Positions 63,637 through 64,000 of a stretch of 64,000 nucleotides of DNA are shown one piece after another. The DNA is from Jingyaoa shaoxingensis (GTDB lineage Bacteria > Bacillota > Clostridia > Lachnospirales > Lachnospiraceae). The notes beneath the pieces were generated by a model. It was not told the DNA's origin. It did not search any database and saw only the letters and a list, made by a program, of their open reading frames with translations. The first letter of the stretch is position 1. Each line of letters opens with the position of its first letter. Location: NCBI RefSeq assembly GCF_014385005.1, contig NZ_JACRSZ010000001.1, positions 310,001 to 374,000 of the forward strand. The letters are read 5' to 3'. A program made the translations under genes and the position numbers.

Positions 63637-64000
63637 ATGAAATTAGAATTAACTCGAGAGGAGATCTTAGAGAAACTGATCCATTCCTACGAGGGGTACT
63701 TTGATATTGAACGTTCCGATGATTTTGAACCGCCACTTCAGGCTGTCTGTCATTTTAATGTACGTTCTGCCAAGTATGTTCTGCTGAAAAAGGCGGAACT
63801 GTGGAGTGCCACTTCCAACGAACATGTTTACATATTTTCTGTTCCGGAACTGACCGAAGAGATCTACCGCATATGTGAAAAAAAAGCCTATGACGAGGGC
63901 ATGAAGCTGATTGATCCGAAGCCCGGTCATATGTATACCTATATTACGGCAATATTTATCTGCGACACCTGCACACCGGAAGCGAAAAAGCTTCTGAAGA
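63637..64000 (+). CDS. Unknown conserved protein, 5' part
   Basis: The first 121 codons (MKLELTREEILEKLIHSYEG, then YVLLKKAELWSATSNEHVYI and IFICDTCTPEAKKLL) run off the right edge. AGGAG five bases upstream supports the start. I recognise similar hypothetical proteins in Clostridia but no function. 63362-63636 upstream is A+T-rich; no promoter is certain there. Confidence 0.75.
   Translation, partial: MKLELTREEILEKLIHSYEGYFDIERSDDFEPPLQAVCHFNVRSAKYVLLKKAELWSATSNEHVYIFSVPELTEEIYRICEKKAYDEGMKLIDPKPGHMYTYITAIFICDTCTPEAKKLLK

Overview
The window looks like a chromosome segment of a spore-forming, Gram-positive gut Clostridium of the family Lachnospiraceae (Blautia/Dorea/Mediterraneibacter-like; the genus is inferred, not proven). 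Signs are the spoIIGA-sigE-sigG block, an infC-rpmI-rplT operon with an ATT-started infC, a T-box in front of thrS, NADPH-type gltB-gltD, LytTR/GHKL regulators, Rpn/PD-(D/E)XK transposase-like genes and a 'holin-like' type I toxin. Most genes lie on the minus strand. I saw no rRNA, tRNA, CRISPR array or complete insertion sequence.

Layout. 1-4.9 kb: fragment of a GH2 glycosidase, the translation operon infC-rpmI-rplT with an attenuated leader, a DUF1540 protein, and thrS behind a threonine T-box and a small membrane protein. 4.9-11.5 kb: secreted and lipoprotein genes, SEC-C and YkgJ metal-binding proteins, YfcE phosphodiesterase, MATE exporter, and an orphan sRNA candidate. 11.5-18.5 kb: lysA with a divergent LysR regulator, then purA, purB and purF (purA has its own promoter and a structured leader). 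18.6-24.7 kb: an uncharacterised three-gene cassette (helical-repeat protein, actin/Hsp70-like protein, 1183-aa protein) and nrdR. 24.7-27.6 kb: ylmC-like gene, sigG, sigE, spoIIGA with a Spo0A-type promoter. 27.8-31.3 kb: two-component system and a ZIP metal transporter with an operator.

31.4-48.8 kb is the accessory part. It holds an ADP-ribose cassette (macrodomain gene split by an in-frame stop, VWA protein, ADP-ribosylglycohydrolase), a broken AAA-ATPase/PD-(D/E)XK gene, a deleted duplicate of the acylphosphatase/TatD neighbourhood, a Rpn gene interrupted by a palindromic element, TatD, phosphoesterase, a SEDS-like membrane pair, acylphosphatase, PHP hydrolase, several unlisted mini-genes (peptides of 30-39 aa) and an intact Rpn gene. 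48.9-52.2 kb: a LytTR regulator with two GHKL kinases, and a type I toxin gene carrying a 105-bp palindromic insertion. 52.3-58.4 kb: gltB-gltD. 58.7-64 kb: maf, an AEC transporter, an XPD-like helicase with a nuclease domain, and the start of an unknown gene.

The strongest unexplained signals are two diverged, oppositely oriented copies of a ~132-bp structured element between maf and the AEC gene (59.4-59.9 kb), whose stems have changed in a compensatory way while loop sequences are conserved; a compact three-way-junction leader in front of purA; the toxin gene with a palindromic insertion flanked by 7-bp repeats; and the orphan terminator/sRNA at 7.7 kb.
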